Shown here piece by piece: positions 1 to 12,119 of a stretch of 64,000 nucleotides of DNA; positions within the stretch are counted from its first letter, which is position 1, and each line of letters begins with the position of its first letter. The stretch is from NCBI GenBank assembly GCA_020796225.1, contig CM036753.1, forward strand, positions 82,151,941-82,215,940, written 5' to 3'. Made by a program: the position numbers and the translations under genes. Below the pieces are notes generated by a model, which made no database searches, was not told where the DNA came from, and saw only the letters and a list, made by a program, of their open reading frames with translations. Source of the stretch: Arion vulgaris (Eukaryota; Mollusca; Gastropoda; Stylommatophora; Arionidae).

Positions 1-960
1 TGGTAAATTTCTCTACAGTTCTCATACTTTTTTTTTATCACTTCCTTACATTCTGTTAGTGTTTTCATTTATTGCATGTAAAGATGGTGAGTTCACCTAA
101 TATTTTGTCCCTATTTTTTTTTAAAACTCATCTTTTCCCTATAATTGGAGATCTATTCGATTGCAAGTTTTCATTATATTTTGTTTCTAGTCTTTTGCTA
201 TGATCTATGTCTGTGTTTTGGTTTTCTACTCTCTATAAGCCTGTGATTTATCTGTTTCTTGTGTACTTTTCTATAAATCAATATGTACTGACTAGACGAG
301 AACGTGTTGCAAATTCCTCAGGTGTTATGTCTTCTTGCACAACCATCAGCATCTCAATTTAAAAGAAAGCCAAAATCAGATATAATGAAGGCATAGTATT
401 CCTTAACAAGAATAGTTACGGTGGTAATATTTAAACAGAACTAGTCACTAAAAAAAATTATGTGTGCAAAAAACTAAACGTAGAACAGTCAGACTATGTT
501 CATGTAAAAAGGTGTTCAAGTAAAAAAGAACAGTATAATACATAATGAGACTTCCATTTCAGGAGAGGATCTTTCAGGTGAAGCTTGGACTTCAATATGT
601 TCTGAGAGAGAAGTTATATGATGAGACATGAGAAGGATCATGTCATGTATGAGCTAAATTGATATGATAAAAGAAAAATATACATAGATGAAGTCACACA
701 CAAAAAAGGTCAACATAAAAACTGAATTGACAACATAAATTTATTATTAAAAAAACACATGACAATAATCCATACTAAAAGATGTTTTGATCGACATCCT
801 CCTACAATTGACAAGTTTTCACAAGTCTCATCCTCCATTTCAACAGTAATCTCAATGTTTCTACTACACTCAGAGACCCCGAGGGATGATGGATGGCACA
901 TCTCTCTCTACCTTGCTGACAGCACCATCGTGCTTGTCCATATTTAACCAAGATTTGAAT
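1..960. other. Non-coding, nothing recognised
   Basis: AT-rich with T- and A-runs. The short open frames on both strands at 710-950 lack any recognisable domain. Confidence 0.5.
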
Positions 961-963
961 CAG

Positions 964-1190
964 AGGGTCTCTATGGTGAAGTAGTTAAGATGTTTGTCAT
1001 TCTGAAGGTTGTGTTTAAATCCAGACTAGTCAACAGCGCAATTTTCAGAGATCCCTAGGGTTGTTGCGCAAAACATGAACTCCGTAGTTGCAGCAACACT
1101 CTGCAGATGGCGTGTCATTTCTGCCAACAGAGACGAGCCATATGTGGAAACCCGGTGCAATGAAGTCAATCCTTCACCCTTAGACCCTTT
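964..1190 (+). mobile_element. SINE family B (tRNA-derived), old copy
   Basis: Begins GGGTCTCTATGGTGAAGTAG (decayed A box) and carries the family core CAGATGGCGTGTCATTTCTG and the end CCCGGTGCAATGAAGTCAAT. The B box has decayed. Confidence 0.7.
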
Positions 1191-1807
1191 TTTTTTTAAA
1201 AATTAGGTAGTACATGCTTCTATTTTCTTTCCACATTTGTGAAACAAGACATTTATGGTGTCTGCCCTGTCCATATTTTTCTATCGTCCCAGGTAATTTA
1301 TCTGCCCTTTCATTTTTCTTCCAGATTGTCAAGATATTGATACAATCGTTATCAAACAGTTCCTAGCATTGAATAATATCTGGAAAATGCTTCTTCTGAG
1401 GTCAGTTAAATGAAACTTCCAAACCTGTTTATTATTACATGGCAATGGGCAGAAGAGCAAGAGTCCAAAGAAGATTTCAGTGAAAAATGATGCAATTGTA
1501 AAGAAATGGTAACAGATTAATAATATGGAGGAGGAAGACTTTACGGTAGGACCTTTCAATGGCTCATCACAATGTCCATCTTTCCTGGACAATATATATT
1601 AATACATCAAGTTTTCTGACCCCGGTTTTGACAAGTGACCGAGGTAGATGAAATGTTTTGCCATTTAAACCATTTAACTGTCAAAAGTTGGCACAGCATG
1701 AAACATGAAAATAAAAACTGATTAATATCTTCAGGAAAAAACTAAACACAATTGCATGTCAAATAAAAATGTGTTAATAAAACAAAGTCATCAGATCTAT
1801 AAGTACT

Positions 1808-1863
1808 TACTGAGTCAAAAGGTAAATAGCTTTGCCATTAACATACACAAAACTTGTAAAGGA
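1808..1863 (-). other. Candidate orphan exon
   Basis: A 56-bp segment between acceptor AATCCACAG and donor GTAAGTAC. One frame is open and reads SFTSFVYVNGKAIYLLT. Its phase does not follow either TAPP-like exon 12 or the 39-bp candidate, so it would belong to another gene or need an unseen exon. The product is not recognised. Confidence 0.2.
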
Positions 1864-2279
1864 AGCTGTGGATTAAGCACAAAGTGAATTCCCTGATAAT
1901 ACAGGAAATAAAATGATTGTTTACAGCGTGGCTATGTCTGGTCCACTCTCATGTATATACTGAAAATTTGAAGAAAAAAACAGACATCTACAAAATAACT
2001 GAAAGTTGTGATATTCACTTTAAAGGAGAATATAGAATAAAATGAATGGAAAATGTTTTAAGAAAAACTTTTTAATGAATCAAGGATTTCATTTAAAATA
2101 TTTACCAAGGAATCAATTTTTTTTACTAAAATCAGACAATTGTTTTGAGAGACACAGAAAGATCTCAGCTGAGGTGCACCTACTCTGTAGCACAGACGAG
2201 GGTCCCCGATTTAATTTAGATTATGAAACTTTTGCAGAAATTTTACTTTTTAATCTTTTCTAATGAATTTTGCCAGCGC

Positions 2280-2490
2280 AGCGGTTTTTTAGCCTGCTCT
2301 TCGATTTTGAACTGCCAAAGGTTCGTTCATATAGTCAACATGAACACAAGACCTACGTTTTATCATCTGTCTTCGATAGAACTAGGAACTCAAATCTCAC
2401 CTACACTGAGATCAGGGATCTCTGGAAAAATATCTTAATGGCTCCACGAGGGAGCAAATCGAGTGCCTTTGGAACGAGAGGTGATTGTAT
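2280..2490 (+). repeat. Dispersed repeat F, copy 1
   Basis: Shares with the inverted copy at 55650 several blocks: ACTAGGAACTC, GCCTACACTGA/CCTACACTGAG, ATCAGGGATCTCTG, and GCTCCACGAG. An open frame across it is not clearly coding. Confidence 0.6.
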
Positions 2491-2867
2491 ACTACTTCAT
2501 GTGACAAAAAAAATTAAAATAACTTTAAAAAAATAAACACTTGATAGGACATGTAATGTAAAAGTGGTTTGACAACACCAAAAAATGGCAAGACTAAAAA
2601 TTATCTTGGAAACACAAGACACCTAGAAACAAGAGATGACATTCTCTTGAAGACAAGGCTATAGTTTGGTACAAGAGAACTAAACCACAAGTTGAATCTC
2701 CTAAATAATTGCTAGTTACAGACACACAAACATTTTTTTTTGCAGTTGGTCTACCTGAGATAGTTCTGTTACAAAGAAAACAAAAACAAATATAGTGCAC
2801 TTCTCAAAGAAAGAATTTTCAGATTCAAACTGACTAAAAAAGTAAAATGGTCATATTTAAAAGTTCA

Positions 2868-3089
2868 TTAACCCTTTAGCTGCTAAGGACGTATATATAC
2901 GTTTTTCCCATTCATTTATAAAGACACATTAACACGTCTGTTATTATCTCTCCTCTGTGGGATAAAGACGTGTTAACACGTTATGCATTGCTACTGACTG
3001 CTGTAGCAGAACATTCACGTTTGTGACCTAGAAACAAAGAGTAGCTATTTTAGCTCAGCCTTCAGAAAGTATGTCACTGAAAGGGTTAA
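2868..3089. mobile_element. TTAA-flanked MITE (piggyBac-like)
   Basis: A 222-bp element bounded by TTAA at both ends (2868-2871, 3086-3089) with terminal inverted repeats TTAACCCTTTAGCTG / TTAACCCTTTCAGTG. Inside, ACACATTAACACGTCT and GACGTGTTAACACGT repeat. No coding capacity. TTAA targeting suggests mobilisation by a piggyBac transposase. Confidence 0.65.
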
Positions 3090-3117
3090 AATAAGAGTCT
3101 TGACATTACCACCACAA

Positions 3118-3139
3118 ATACACACACACACACACACAT
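3118..3139. repeat. (CA)n microsatellite
   Basis: About 11 CA units just after the TTAA MITE. Confidence 0.9.
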
Positions 3140-3665
3140 CACTATATATATCTTTTGATGAAATATTATATGCAAATTACAGATTTGATTTGTCTCATCT
3201 GAAATAAAGTGATATACTTTGCTGCATTAACAATTACATAGACATTTTAATACTTGAAAGCTGCAATGGACAACAAGTACACACAAACTTCTTTACTATG
3301 CACTTTCATCAGTCAGATTTTCCAGAAATCATACTCTATGACACATTTTTACATAAAAGGAACAATTTTCAGGTAAATTTCATTTCTTTGTCCCACATAA
3401 GTAACATGCCAAAATAATGTTCACACAGTTTAAATAGATGGTTCTACAATAAATACAAGGACAACTTAAAAAACAAAATAAACTATATAATTATCTGTGA
3501 TGTGTAAAGAAAAATATCAATCACTGCTTGGTCATAAGTAGAACTAAGGAGCATTATTATTTGAATGCTAGAGAAATATGCTATAAGTTGCAACTTAACA
3601 GTACAGACATCAAGTGTGTGCTTTACTTATATTATCGCCCATCTCCATACTTAAAAAAAAAATCT

Positions 3666-3803
3666 GTTAACTCCTTGTGGACCAAACGCAACACTATGTG
3701 GCTTTGGGTTTTATGCCTTTTTACCAGGTTCCATCAACTGTGGTTGATGGCTATGTCCTTTGGGATATGCCACGATTTTCACCAGGTTTCACACTAAAGG
3801 GTT
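3666..3803. mobile_element. Decayed MITE related to the 2.9-kb one
   Basis: Starts TTAACTCCTTGTGGACC and ends with the reverse complement of AACCCTTTAGTGTGAAACC. The left TTAA is present and the right one decayed. An inner CCATCAACTGTGGTTGATGG hairpin is present. Confidence 0.45.
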
Positions 3804-4597
3804 TTTTTTTCCTCTTATAAACACAAATGGCTTATAAAAACATGGCTTCTGCCCTGGTCCACTATAAGTTAATTCTTTTTTATCTGGCTGTTCATAAATT
3901 TTATATGCGATAATAAATCAGAAAATTAGTCCAGATACTTTCATACATGATTTTATAATGTCAATAAAATTCAACATATTCTTGGAGGTGGATATGTCTG
4001 CATGTACAAGATTAAGTATGTTCATGTTATAATTGATACATATGTGATCATGCCTAGATTTTACCAAAACATGTTTGTGATTACACACATACTTTAATGT
4101 GTTTCAAGTAATCAACGTTTGTGTGTAAATAATATCGGATATTAAGTACATGTTCTTCACATGTTTTCCAAGTACCTAGCCCTACACTCATGAGCTGCAA
4201 CACATAACATTTCTTCCTATTCAGAACACATTCACTGACATGACACCTAGTAACATAGTTCATTGGATATTGCACTACCAACACATCTGGAGAACTGAAA
4301 TGTTAAACACCAGACTTCAGTGTTGTTGAAATTACCAGAGAATAAAGTTTTTCTTCTGTTGTTTGGCATCTCTGGATCCTCTTTCTCTAACCTGTGATGA
4401 AATTAATAAAATATATCACATTAAATTATGTCAAATAACCATTGTTGGTGGCTGTAAACTAGACACTTCACATACAACTGTATTTCTTGTTTACTTTTAC
4501 ACAACTGTTTTACATTCTGTATTATATCTACATCATGTATCAGAAGATTAAACTATTATTTACATTCAGATCAGAAATATACCTGAATCAACCTGAG

Positions 4598-4712
4598 AGA
4601 AATTAGTCTGCAAAAAATCCAACTTCAAGTGGGAAATTTGATCCTGGGAACATGTACCTACAAAACAAGTGCCCTAACCATTACACTGTCACAGCCTTAC
4701 AGGCACAGTTAT
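4598..4712 (-). mobile_element. SINE family C head (tRNA-derived)
   Basis: Minus strand has GTGTAATGGTTAGGGCACTT (A box) and AGGATCAAATTTCC (B box-like). A SINE head rather than a tRNA gene, as no cloverleaf closes. Confidence 0.5.
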
Positions 4713-5779
4713 GAGATAATTTAACCATATATGACTGGCTAAAACCCCCCAAAAAATAATCCAATATAGAGGTAAAAAATATCTACTCCTAAGTGGAATG
4801 GAATAATACTGTTTAAAATTAGAAATGTATTGTTGGGTAACATTTGCAAGCCTATGTTTCAAAGTCGACTTAAAAGAATGAATAAAATGTCAAAGCAATG
4901 ATGCAAAAATAACCAGAGATTCCTTGAGACATTAACATAACGATACATAATCTGTCTTAAAATATTAATGTATTAAGCTACTTCGACATTAGTAAAGAAC
5001 ATTTAAATCTTGATTAAATATTTAATTATAAACAGCGTTTAATGTAACAGATTGAACTTTCAAAAGAAGAACTATTCTTATTTCATCATATTCAAAATGT
5101 TAAGTTTCATTTATTTATATCATATGGATCATGAAATAAATATATGATGAAGTCAGATTGATTTGATTCTAATGATGTCATACACTTCAATCCATCTATT
5201 ACCAGTGGCTTGCCAGGCTCACAGGTGAATTTAAACAAGGCCTGTGTAATGTCATTATTTAAAACAAGATTTTAGATATTTATCTGGTGTTTCATAAAAT
5301 GACCAGACCACTGACATTACAGGCTGAAATATCCTTTCAGACCACATTTGAGCGCAGTTTTTCTTAAAATTACCATGTTGAAAACACAATAGAGAGATGT
5401 GAGGTCTTGCAGCCATTAAAACAATGGCAGGTGCCAGATTGGATCAAAAATGGGTTTCTCATCCTCACCTGTACTACATGTCACACAAATGTGCATTGTT
5501 AGAGTTCATTTAAAATGGAGAAATGCAAATAGCATAGCCCTGGGCTGCTATAGAGAGACTAACATGAAGCTGAAACATGCTGGGTCTGCAGTCAATAAAA
5601 TCAAGGCACTAGAATGCTCAGACCAATGACTGCATGACCGTTACTGATGATAAGAAACATCCACCACACAAAAAGTATGTGCACATGGATATCAAGAACA
5701 CAAGAATCAAATGTGAAACGTCATGAATGGCAAATATTTAAATCATAAAAGGAAATAATCCCCCAAAAGATTTTAGCAA

Positions 5780-6010
5780 GAAATGCAGAGATTCTTGGTC
5801 ACATCAAGCGTCACGATGGCCTGGAAAGAACAATACTAGAGGGCAAGGTTCCAGGACGCAGAGGCAGACCAAGAAGAAGATGGCTACAAGATATTAAAGA
5901 AACCATGAACATGACCATCGCTGAAGTGGGTGAACTGGCTAGAGACAGAGTGAATTTCAGATGTGCTGCAAAGAAAGCAACGTCCTATAAAGGATTCGCA
6001 CCTTGATGAT
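5780..6010 (+). mobile_element. LINE C-terminal fragment
   Basis: Translates as EILGHIKRHDGLERTILEGK, then PGRRGRPRRRWLQDI. This GH--R--GLE----G---GRRGRPR-RW pattern is the usual C-terminal end of several non-LTR retrotransposon ORF2 proteins. It is 5' truncated. Confidence 0.75.
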
Positions 6011-6215
6011 GATGCAGAGATTGGTGCAATGGATGTATATAATTTCCTTTTTTGTTCGGAGCTATAAATTCAGGCACAGTAATGGTGCCTTCTACATTTT
6101 TCCGTGATGGATTGCTTTTCTTAATACTAGGCATGCATAAACCTCGAAATCAAATAGCTGATCAACAACAATTCTGAGGAAGGTGATATCGCGAGATGAT
6201 ACATCGCTATATCTG

Positions 6216-7755
6216 TACTGTGAGGATGATCGAAAAAGGGTGGAGACTGCAGTAAAACTTGGAAAAATAGGTAAACAGTGACGATAAACAGCAACGTTTC
6301 GACCAAAGGCCTTTATCAAGCAAACAATACAACAAGAATGAGCAATTTCGAGGAACACTACAAATGGACAATTACATGTGAAACAAACCTATCTGATGAA
6401 AATATGGGAATAAAAACGAACAACGAAATGAGTGCAACACAAAAAGTGGAAAAGGAGAGGAACAATAAACAATATAGTGGATAAATGACACATATATGGA
6501 GCAAACACCCATATAGATAACAAGGCACGAGATAAGACAGTACTAAGAAGCATAGGAATGTAATGCGTTGAGTCAAAGAGGTCGCAAAGTGCCATAGAAT
6601 GAAATAACGGTTCTCAGGCGAATCGACTGCGATCGGAGGAACATGATCGGATGGCTGTGACCTGGACATCGTCAACTCCTGAATGGCCAGTATCATTGAA
6701 ATGAGTGGCCACAGGAGTCAAGAGCATTAGGCGAATATCGCGTAAGTGTTGGCGAATCGGTCACTGAGCCTCTTGGTTTCACCAATATAGGCCTTATGGC
6801 ATCGTTTGCAGGTGATAGCATAGATGATATTGCGGGACTCACACGTGAAACTGTCTTGAATGGTTTAGGTAGCTTTGGAAAGAGAGCAGTCGGGTCTGTA
6901 TTACATATGCACATGTATTACAGCGCCGACGACCACATTGGATGGTGCCAAAGTGACTCTGGATGTTAGGCTTGAGGCGACTGTGTACCAACAAATCCTT
7001 GAGGCTTAAGGATTTGTTGGTACACAGCCTCAAGCCTAACATCAGAGTCACTTGGCACCATCCAATGTGGCCGTCAGCGCTGTAATACATGTGCATATGT
7101 AACAGACCACTGTCTCTTTCCAAAAGCTACCTATACCATTCAAGACAGTTTCACGTGTGATCCCAATATCATCTATGCTATCACCTGCAACGATGCCATA
7201 AGGCTATTGGTGAACGTAAAGGCTCGTGACGATTCGACACTGTACGCGATGTCGCCAATGCTCTGACTCCTGTGGCCACTCATTTCAATGATACTGGCCA
7301 TTCAGAGTTGGCGATGTCCAGGTCCAGCCATCGATCATGTTCCTCCGATGATCGCGTCGATTCCCTGAGAACCGTTTATTTCATTCTATGGCACTTGACT
7401 CTTGACTTACGCATTACATTCCTATGCTTCTAGTACTGTCTTATCTCGTGCCTTGTTATCTATATGTGTGTTTGCTCCATATATGTGTCATTTATCCACT
7501 ATATTTTTATTGTTCTCTCCTTTCCCTTTTTGTTGCACTCATTGTGTTGTTTTATTCCCATATTTTCATCAGATAGGTTTATGTTTCCACATGTAATCGT
7601 CCATTTGTAGTGTTCCTGAAATTCATCATTCTTGTTGTATTGTTTGCTTGATAAAGGCCTTTGGTCGAAACGTTGCTGTTATCGTCACTGTTTATGTATT
7701 TTGTAAAACTGTAGTACTTTGTTTTTACGTGTTTACCTATTTTACTGTGAGGATG
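6216..7755. mobile_element. Inverted (palindromic) Penelope-like element dimer
   Basis: Two arms of about 0.75 kb meet near 7000 in a tight palindrome (CCTTGAGGCTTAAGG). Each arm is the 3' part of a Penelope-like retroelement, reading outward from the centre. Minus-strand translation of the left arm gives CGRRRCNTCAYV, then, across frameshifts, IIYAITCKRCHKAYIGETK, which is the zinc-finger linker and GIY-YIG endonuclease start typical of the family. The right arm keeps VATHFNDTGHSELAMSRS. Both are disrupted by stops and frameshifts. A 13-bp direct repeat TACTGTGAGGATG flanks the whole unit (6216-6228 and 7743-7755), so it probably inserted as one piece. Each outer end holds a GATAAAGGCC-loop-GGTCGAAACG hairpin. 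Confidence 0.85.
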
Positions 7756-7759
7756 GCAT

Positions 7760-9550
7760 TTCTAGGCTACAGTCATGAATAAAATTATTGTAGAACTTGC
7801 TGAAACAACCTCTAGCATGTAAGAGTTTCAGGGTTTTAGAGATGGTTGAATGGAACAATTATGTTGGGATCTCAGTTCATACTTTAAAAGATCAAGAACT
7901 GATGTCTCTAGTCTGGGAGTATGACAAATGGAGATCTTAATTCTTAGCAGTCGTAAACCACTTTTTTAAATTCTAGACACACAGGAGTTTGTGGCAATGA
8001 AAAAGTAGATAGTTGACCTCACGTGCACCTGTGATGGTGACAATGGACATGCACAAGTGTGAACTTTGGGATCCTAAGTGATTGTGCGATAACGCAGCTA
8101 GTGATGAAAATGGAGTCCCAAAACTGTAATAGTTTGGAATACAATAGAATACAAGTAATAATGGAAGCATTCAAGAGTGTGTGTTCACAACCTGTGAGCT
8201 TTTGGAACCTTCAGCATGCACACACTGATCTGAAAGTGACAGAACAATTATAGATATGCCTGCAGTGATGTGAACTAAAATGTAACAAGATTACACAGAA
8301 GTACTACAGATCATTATTTGTCACTTCACAAAGTACACGGACAAACAAGAGGTGAATACTTACCTCTACCCACAACTTACGTGATCTTCCTGTGAACTGT
8401 TCCTGTATAAAGTCAGATTTGTAAACCACTGCATCTCCCATCACATGCACAGCAGCTCTTCTATATGCTTTATTTGATGTGTATATTTCTTACTATCTCA
8501 TTTTGATATTGGTATTTCTAGAAATAATTTCATGGCCAATCTTTAAACTACATTTAACCATTGTCAAGTATTCATTTACTGTTCCTAATAGAATCTGATA
8601 TCGTAGTAAACAAGAAATGTATTTAGAACAAATAAAATGTTTCAAAAATAAATGTTGCAAAGATGTGAAAAAATGTGCCCAGAAAGATCTTTATATTTTA
8701 AAAACCATTAAAAAAACAACAACCTGGCAGAGGTTATGTCAAAACAATACTCAGACATAAGGACCGAAAAACAGATTTAACTGATGGTGATAAATCAACA
8801 CAATTATTCAGCATAATTTTGTAAATATTTATATTTTGGATTTCGCAATTATCATATTTGAAGACACCTGTGCATAGCAACCATACACAAATGGTGAGAC
8901 AGACCTATGTATTTGTAAGATTCAGCTCATAAATATGCAGAACACACTTCAAAAGTATTGGGTATGCAGGTAAATTGTGTGTGCAGAGAAGGTGCTGCTT
9001 CCAAATCGGAAAAGATAAAGAGATGACCCACTACAAATAGTACAGCTCATTGAAGATGTTGTAATCTGATGACTGCCCCACAAAAAATTAAATTAAGGAA
9101 CATATACCTTTCATGTCGATAAATTATTTGCTCTGCTTCTATGCTAAATATGTCTTTGATATTTTAACATCCTTATAAATTGTCTGAGAATTTGTATTTT
9201 ATCACTGCCATTATTCATTGAACTATATTTGTGGCTGTTAGCAGACGGTATTTGTGTTTGTTGGTTGTCAAGTTTTGAAAATAGTTCTTTCAAAATACGT
9301 TAAAGGCTATGAGCATGAGGCCAGGTCACATTTCTTGATCAGGAACAGGGCTGGGGGCAAAGGCCATCACAAGGTAGGACAAAGATTCTATAACAAATAG
9401 TGCGTTATTGATAAGTATTGTGTTCAGTGTATCTTGTGAAAATGACTCGTTTACAATGGTCTGAATGGAGCAAGTTTATTTTTTTGAACTAAATACTTTT
9501 GCTCCTATTTCTGCAATAGCTGATTAGCATTCTTCTGCGATCAACATCAG
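7760..9550. other. Non-coding, nothing recognised except one candidate microexon
   Basis: AT-rich intergenic or intronic DNA. The only gene-like signal is the 39-bp candidate exon at 8364. Confidence 0.5.
8364..8402 (-). CDS. Candidate downstream microexon (39 bp, phase 0)
   Basis: Good splice signals (acceptor ACTTTATACAG, donor GTAAGTATT) bracket 39 bp that read EQFTGRSRKLWVE in phase 0, the phase in which exon 12 of the TAPP-like gene ends. It would imply a 14.8-kb intron. I do not recognise the peptide, and the short length makes chance a real possibility. Confidence 0.25.
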
Positions 9551-9556
9551 CTATGC

Positions 9557-10020
9557 TTATATTAAAACATAAGTGGTGAGCTTGACTGTACACGTAGTAA
9601 GGTTTCTGCTAGTCTCGCACAATTTCTCTAGAAGGGTTGTTCTTTTAAGCCAGATTTCTATTCTTTCGCCAGCAAAGATGGGAAAGTCTTTGCAAGACAT
9701 GTTCTGAGGTCTACCTGGGTGCTCCACAATCCCTAATGGCAGTCTCAGATCTATTTTGTGCAGGTGGGCTCCGAGACTACGATGTCGCATCCTTAGTCTG
9801 AATATCTTCCTTTATGTTGAACCCATTTGGCTTGCAGCCTTCGTTTACTTCCCTCCAATCCGCTTTTCTGGATTGTTTCAGGATTGTATTTCCTTTAACT
9901 CTTGGTTAGACGAGTGTGCTTCAAGTTTCCTCCAGTTGTCAACTCATCCGTCTTTTATTTTGGGAATATTCCAACAGACCAGTTATTTTTTACTGGACAA
10001 CAATCCAACATTGCATTTTA
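9557..10020 (-). mobile_element. LINE ORF2 3' fragment (post-RNase H Cys/His region)
   Basis: Minus-strand reading gives RAHLHKIDLRLP-like text followed by EH/CKDFPIFAGERIEIWLK, matching the C-x-C ... H---C---- region at the end of I/Jockey-type ORF2 proteins. Frames shift several times. Related to the copy at 27640-28010. The plus-strand open frames over it are shadows. Confidence 0.6.
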
Positions 10021-10771
10021 CTTGAGTGAAACAGATTAGGTTGCGGCAAAGAAGAAGAAGATTAGGTTGGAGATGGAAGTTTTCAGTTACTTAGGTTGAC
10101 AATTTTAAGGGATGACATTTCAATGTTTAGACTTGCATTGCTGCAATAACTTTCTCTGCTTTAAAGTTGGTTCTAGGTGTCGCATTCTGGTCTGGCTTCT
10201 GCTGACATGTCAATTGCTGGCCATGTGTCTCCTGCTAGGTAAGGATGCATCTCACCCCAATTTCCCCCTTATGGAATGTAATAAAGAACTCGCTTCATCC
10301 TTTGTGAAAAAAACAATGTTCGCGACAAAATGTCTGCAAACACCCTTGCCCATGTTTCTTATGGATTTAAATTTTGGGCTGAGAGCGTACTTTTCTGTAG
10401 TGTTTCATATTTTATATCTTTTGAGACCAAGCCAGAGACTTCCAAATGTGTTTAATACTATGACAGTCTTGCACATCCCCATATCAGTTTCTAGTGTATG
10501 TTATCTGAAGGTTTCTTGTACCAAGTGATTGGGGCATTTCCTTACAATTAACAGTTGTATGTAGCAAACATTTTTCTCAAATCTGCTTTAAGACAAAAAA
10601 TATCCTGCTGTTCTTAAACATTTAGTGAAAGGTCACAATTGTCATGAAAGTATACAGATATGAAGCACCAGTAGCCCACCGATTGTATTGTGACTTTCTA
10701 GTGTGAAAACGTAACCCTTCCATGGTAGGTTTGTTCGCTGCATCATCGTACTTAAATTAAGTCACCCGTGT

Positions 10772-10910
10772 GCTGCTGCAGCCTGCAAGATGCGATGGCC
10801 TACTTGTAGGCACATAGCTGGCACAACTACAATCACTCTCAGGCTCCAATCACATATAAATCAGTGGTTCAACAACAAATAGTCGATATGGAGCATTTGA
10901 AGGAACTGGA
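10772..10910 (+). mobile_element. SINE family A, 5'-truncated
   Basis: Has GCCTACTTGTAGGCACATAG, CTGGCACAAC, and AGTCGATATGGAGCATTTGA from the 3' half of the family. Confidence 0.6.
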
Positions 10911-11904
10911 CAGATGCCGTACACTAATAGATCAGATATAAATCTGCTCCTGTAATTACTGATTATATGGAAATAAACACCTGATGGAAAAATTCTCAGT
11001 GAATGAAGTTTCTCCAGGGTACAAGATTTTCCCTAGAGTATTAAGGAAAAACTGCAACATTCTTAATGTTACCTATATTTCCAAAGGAACAGTATCCAAC
11101 AGTTTGGTATCAGTGACAATGCAGGAAACCAAAATATTGATAACAAACAGGCCTCAAAAGGGGCCAGCGTGATATTGACATCACCCATCGTACCCAAATA
11201 AAAAAAAAAAAGACCTAACTATTTCATAATATACCACATGTTATGTAAGAGGGATCTTTACTTTTCTATATTGCCTCTAGAAATGTTCTATCAAACTATA
11301 CATTTTCAGACAAATTTAAGTTGGTGCAAACATTTTAGTTATTTATTGCTACATCATATATTTTGAAACATTAAAAAAAATAACTGCAATCTCAACTGTC
11401 ATACTAGTTTAATATTAAATTTATTTAGGACTTAAAGTTAGTTATATACGATACTATCATTTAATAAATCAATATATTTAAATGTGAGGATCATTTATTG
11501 TTGCCTTTGAGGAACTCTTATGATGAAACTTTAGCAAGTCCTATTAAAATTATATTTGTATATGCATTATCCAACCTGTTCAAACACTAAATATATATTT
11601 GTGAGTGTGGAAGAAAATAGGACAAGGTAGTGAGAAGATGAAGAAAGATGCTAGACTTTTTTTTTTAAACTACAAATTTCTGCCAAATTATAATGTGAAT
11701 ATAAACCATATAAACTAAGCAAAGCAGATGATTCCAAGCAAGAACTACAGATAGAAACACCTTGAACCAAGTCAACACTAACTGTTCAATTCTAGACTGG
11801 ACACAGATCACCAGCACAAAGCACATTGCAAGTATGTTATTACAGAAGAACACAATCACAAACCTGTCGTTAACACTAAATTGTACACTAATAACACTTT
11901 AGCT

Positions 11905-12115
11905 GTGTGTTGTCAGGACCAACAAGGGAAGCAAAGAATAGTAACACTGCTACCTACAAGGCATGTCGTAAAATGCGACAGGTAGGGGCCTACGGAAGTT
12001 ACCGTGAAAAAAACTTAGTAGAAATAGGATGTGCTGGTCTACTTGGTGCATAACTGGCACAATGTACAAGTAGTTTAACAAGTGGTCGATATGAAGCTTT
12101 CGTAGCAGAGACATT
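11905..12115 (+). mobile_element. SINE family A with 3' deletion
   Basis: CAAGGGAAGCAAAGAATAGT, CTACAAGGCATGTCGTAAAA, then TGGTCGATATGAAGCTTTCG. The CTCAGATCACATAC block is missing. Confidence 0.75.
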
Positions 12116-12119
12116 TAGA

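Noticed and set aside
6389..6595. Hydrophobic open frames suggesting a membrane protein.
   Set aside because: They lie in the non-coding 3' region of the Penelope-like arm and are not kept in the opposite arm.
10112..10528. A 138-codon plus-strand open frame with hydrophobic stretches.
   Set aside because: No domain, no splice context; it adjoins a minus-strand LINE end and is probably antisense transposon sequence.
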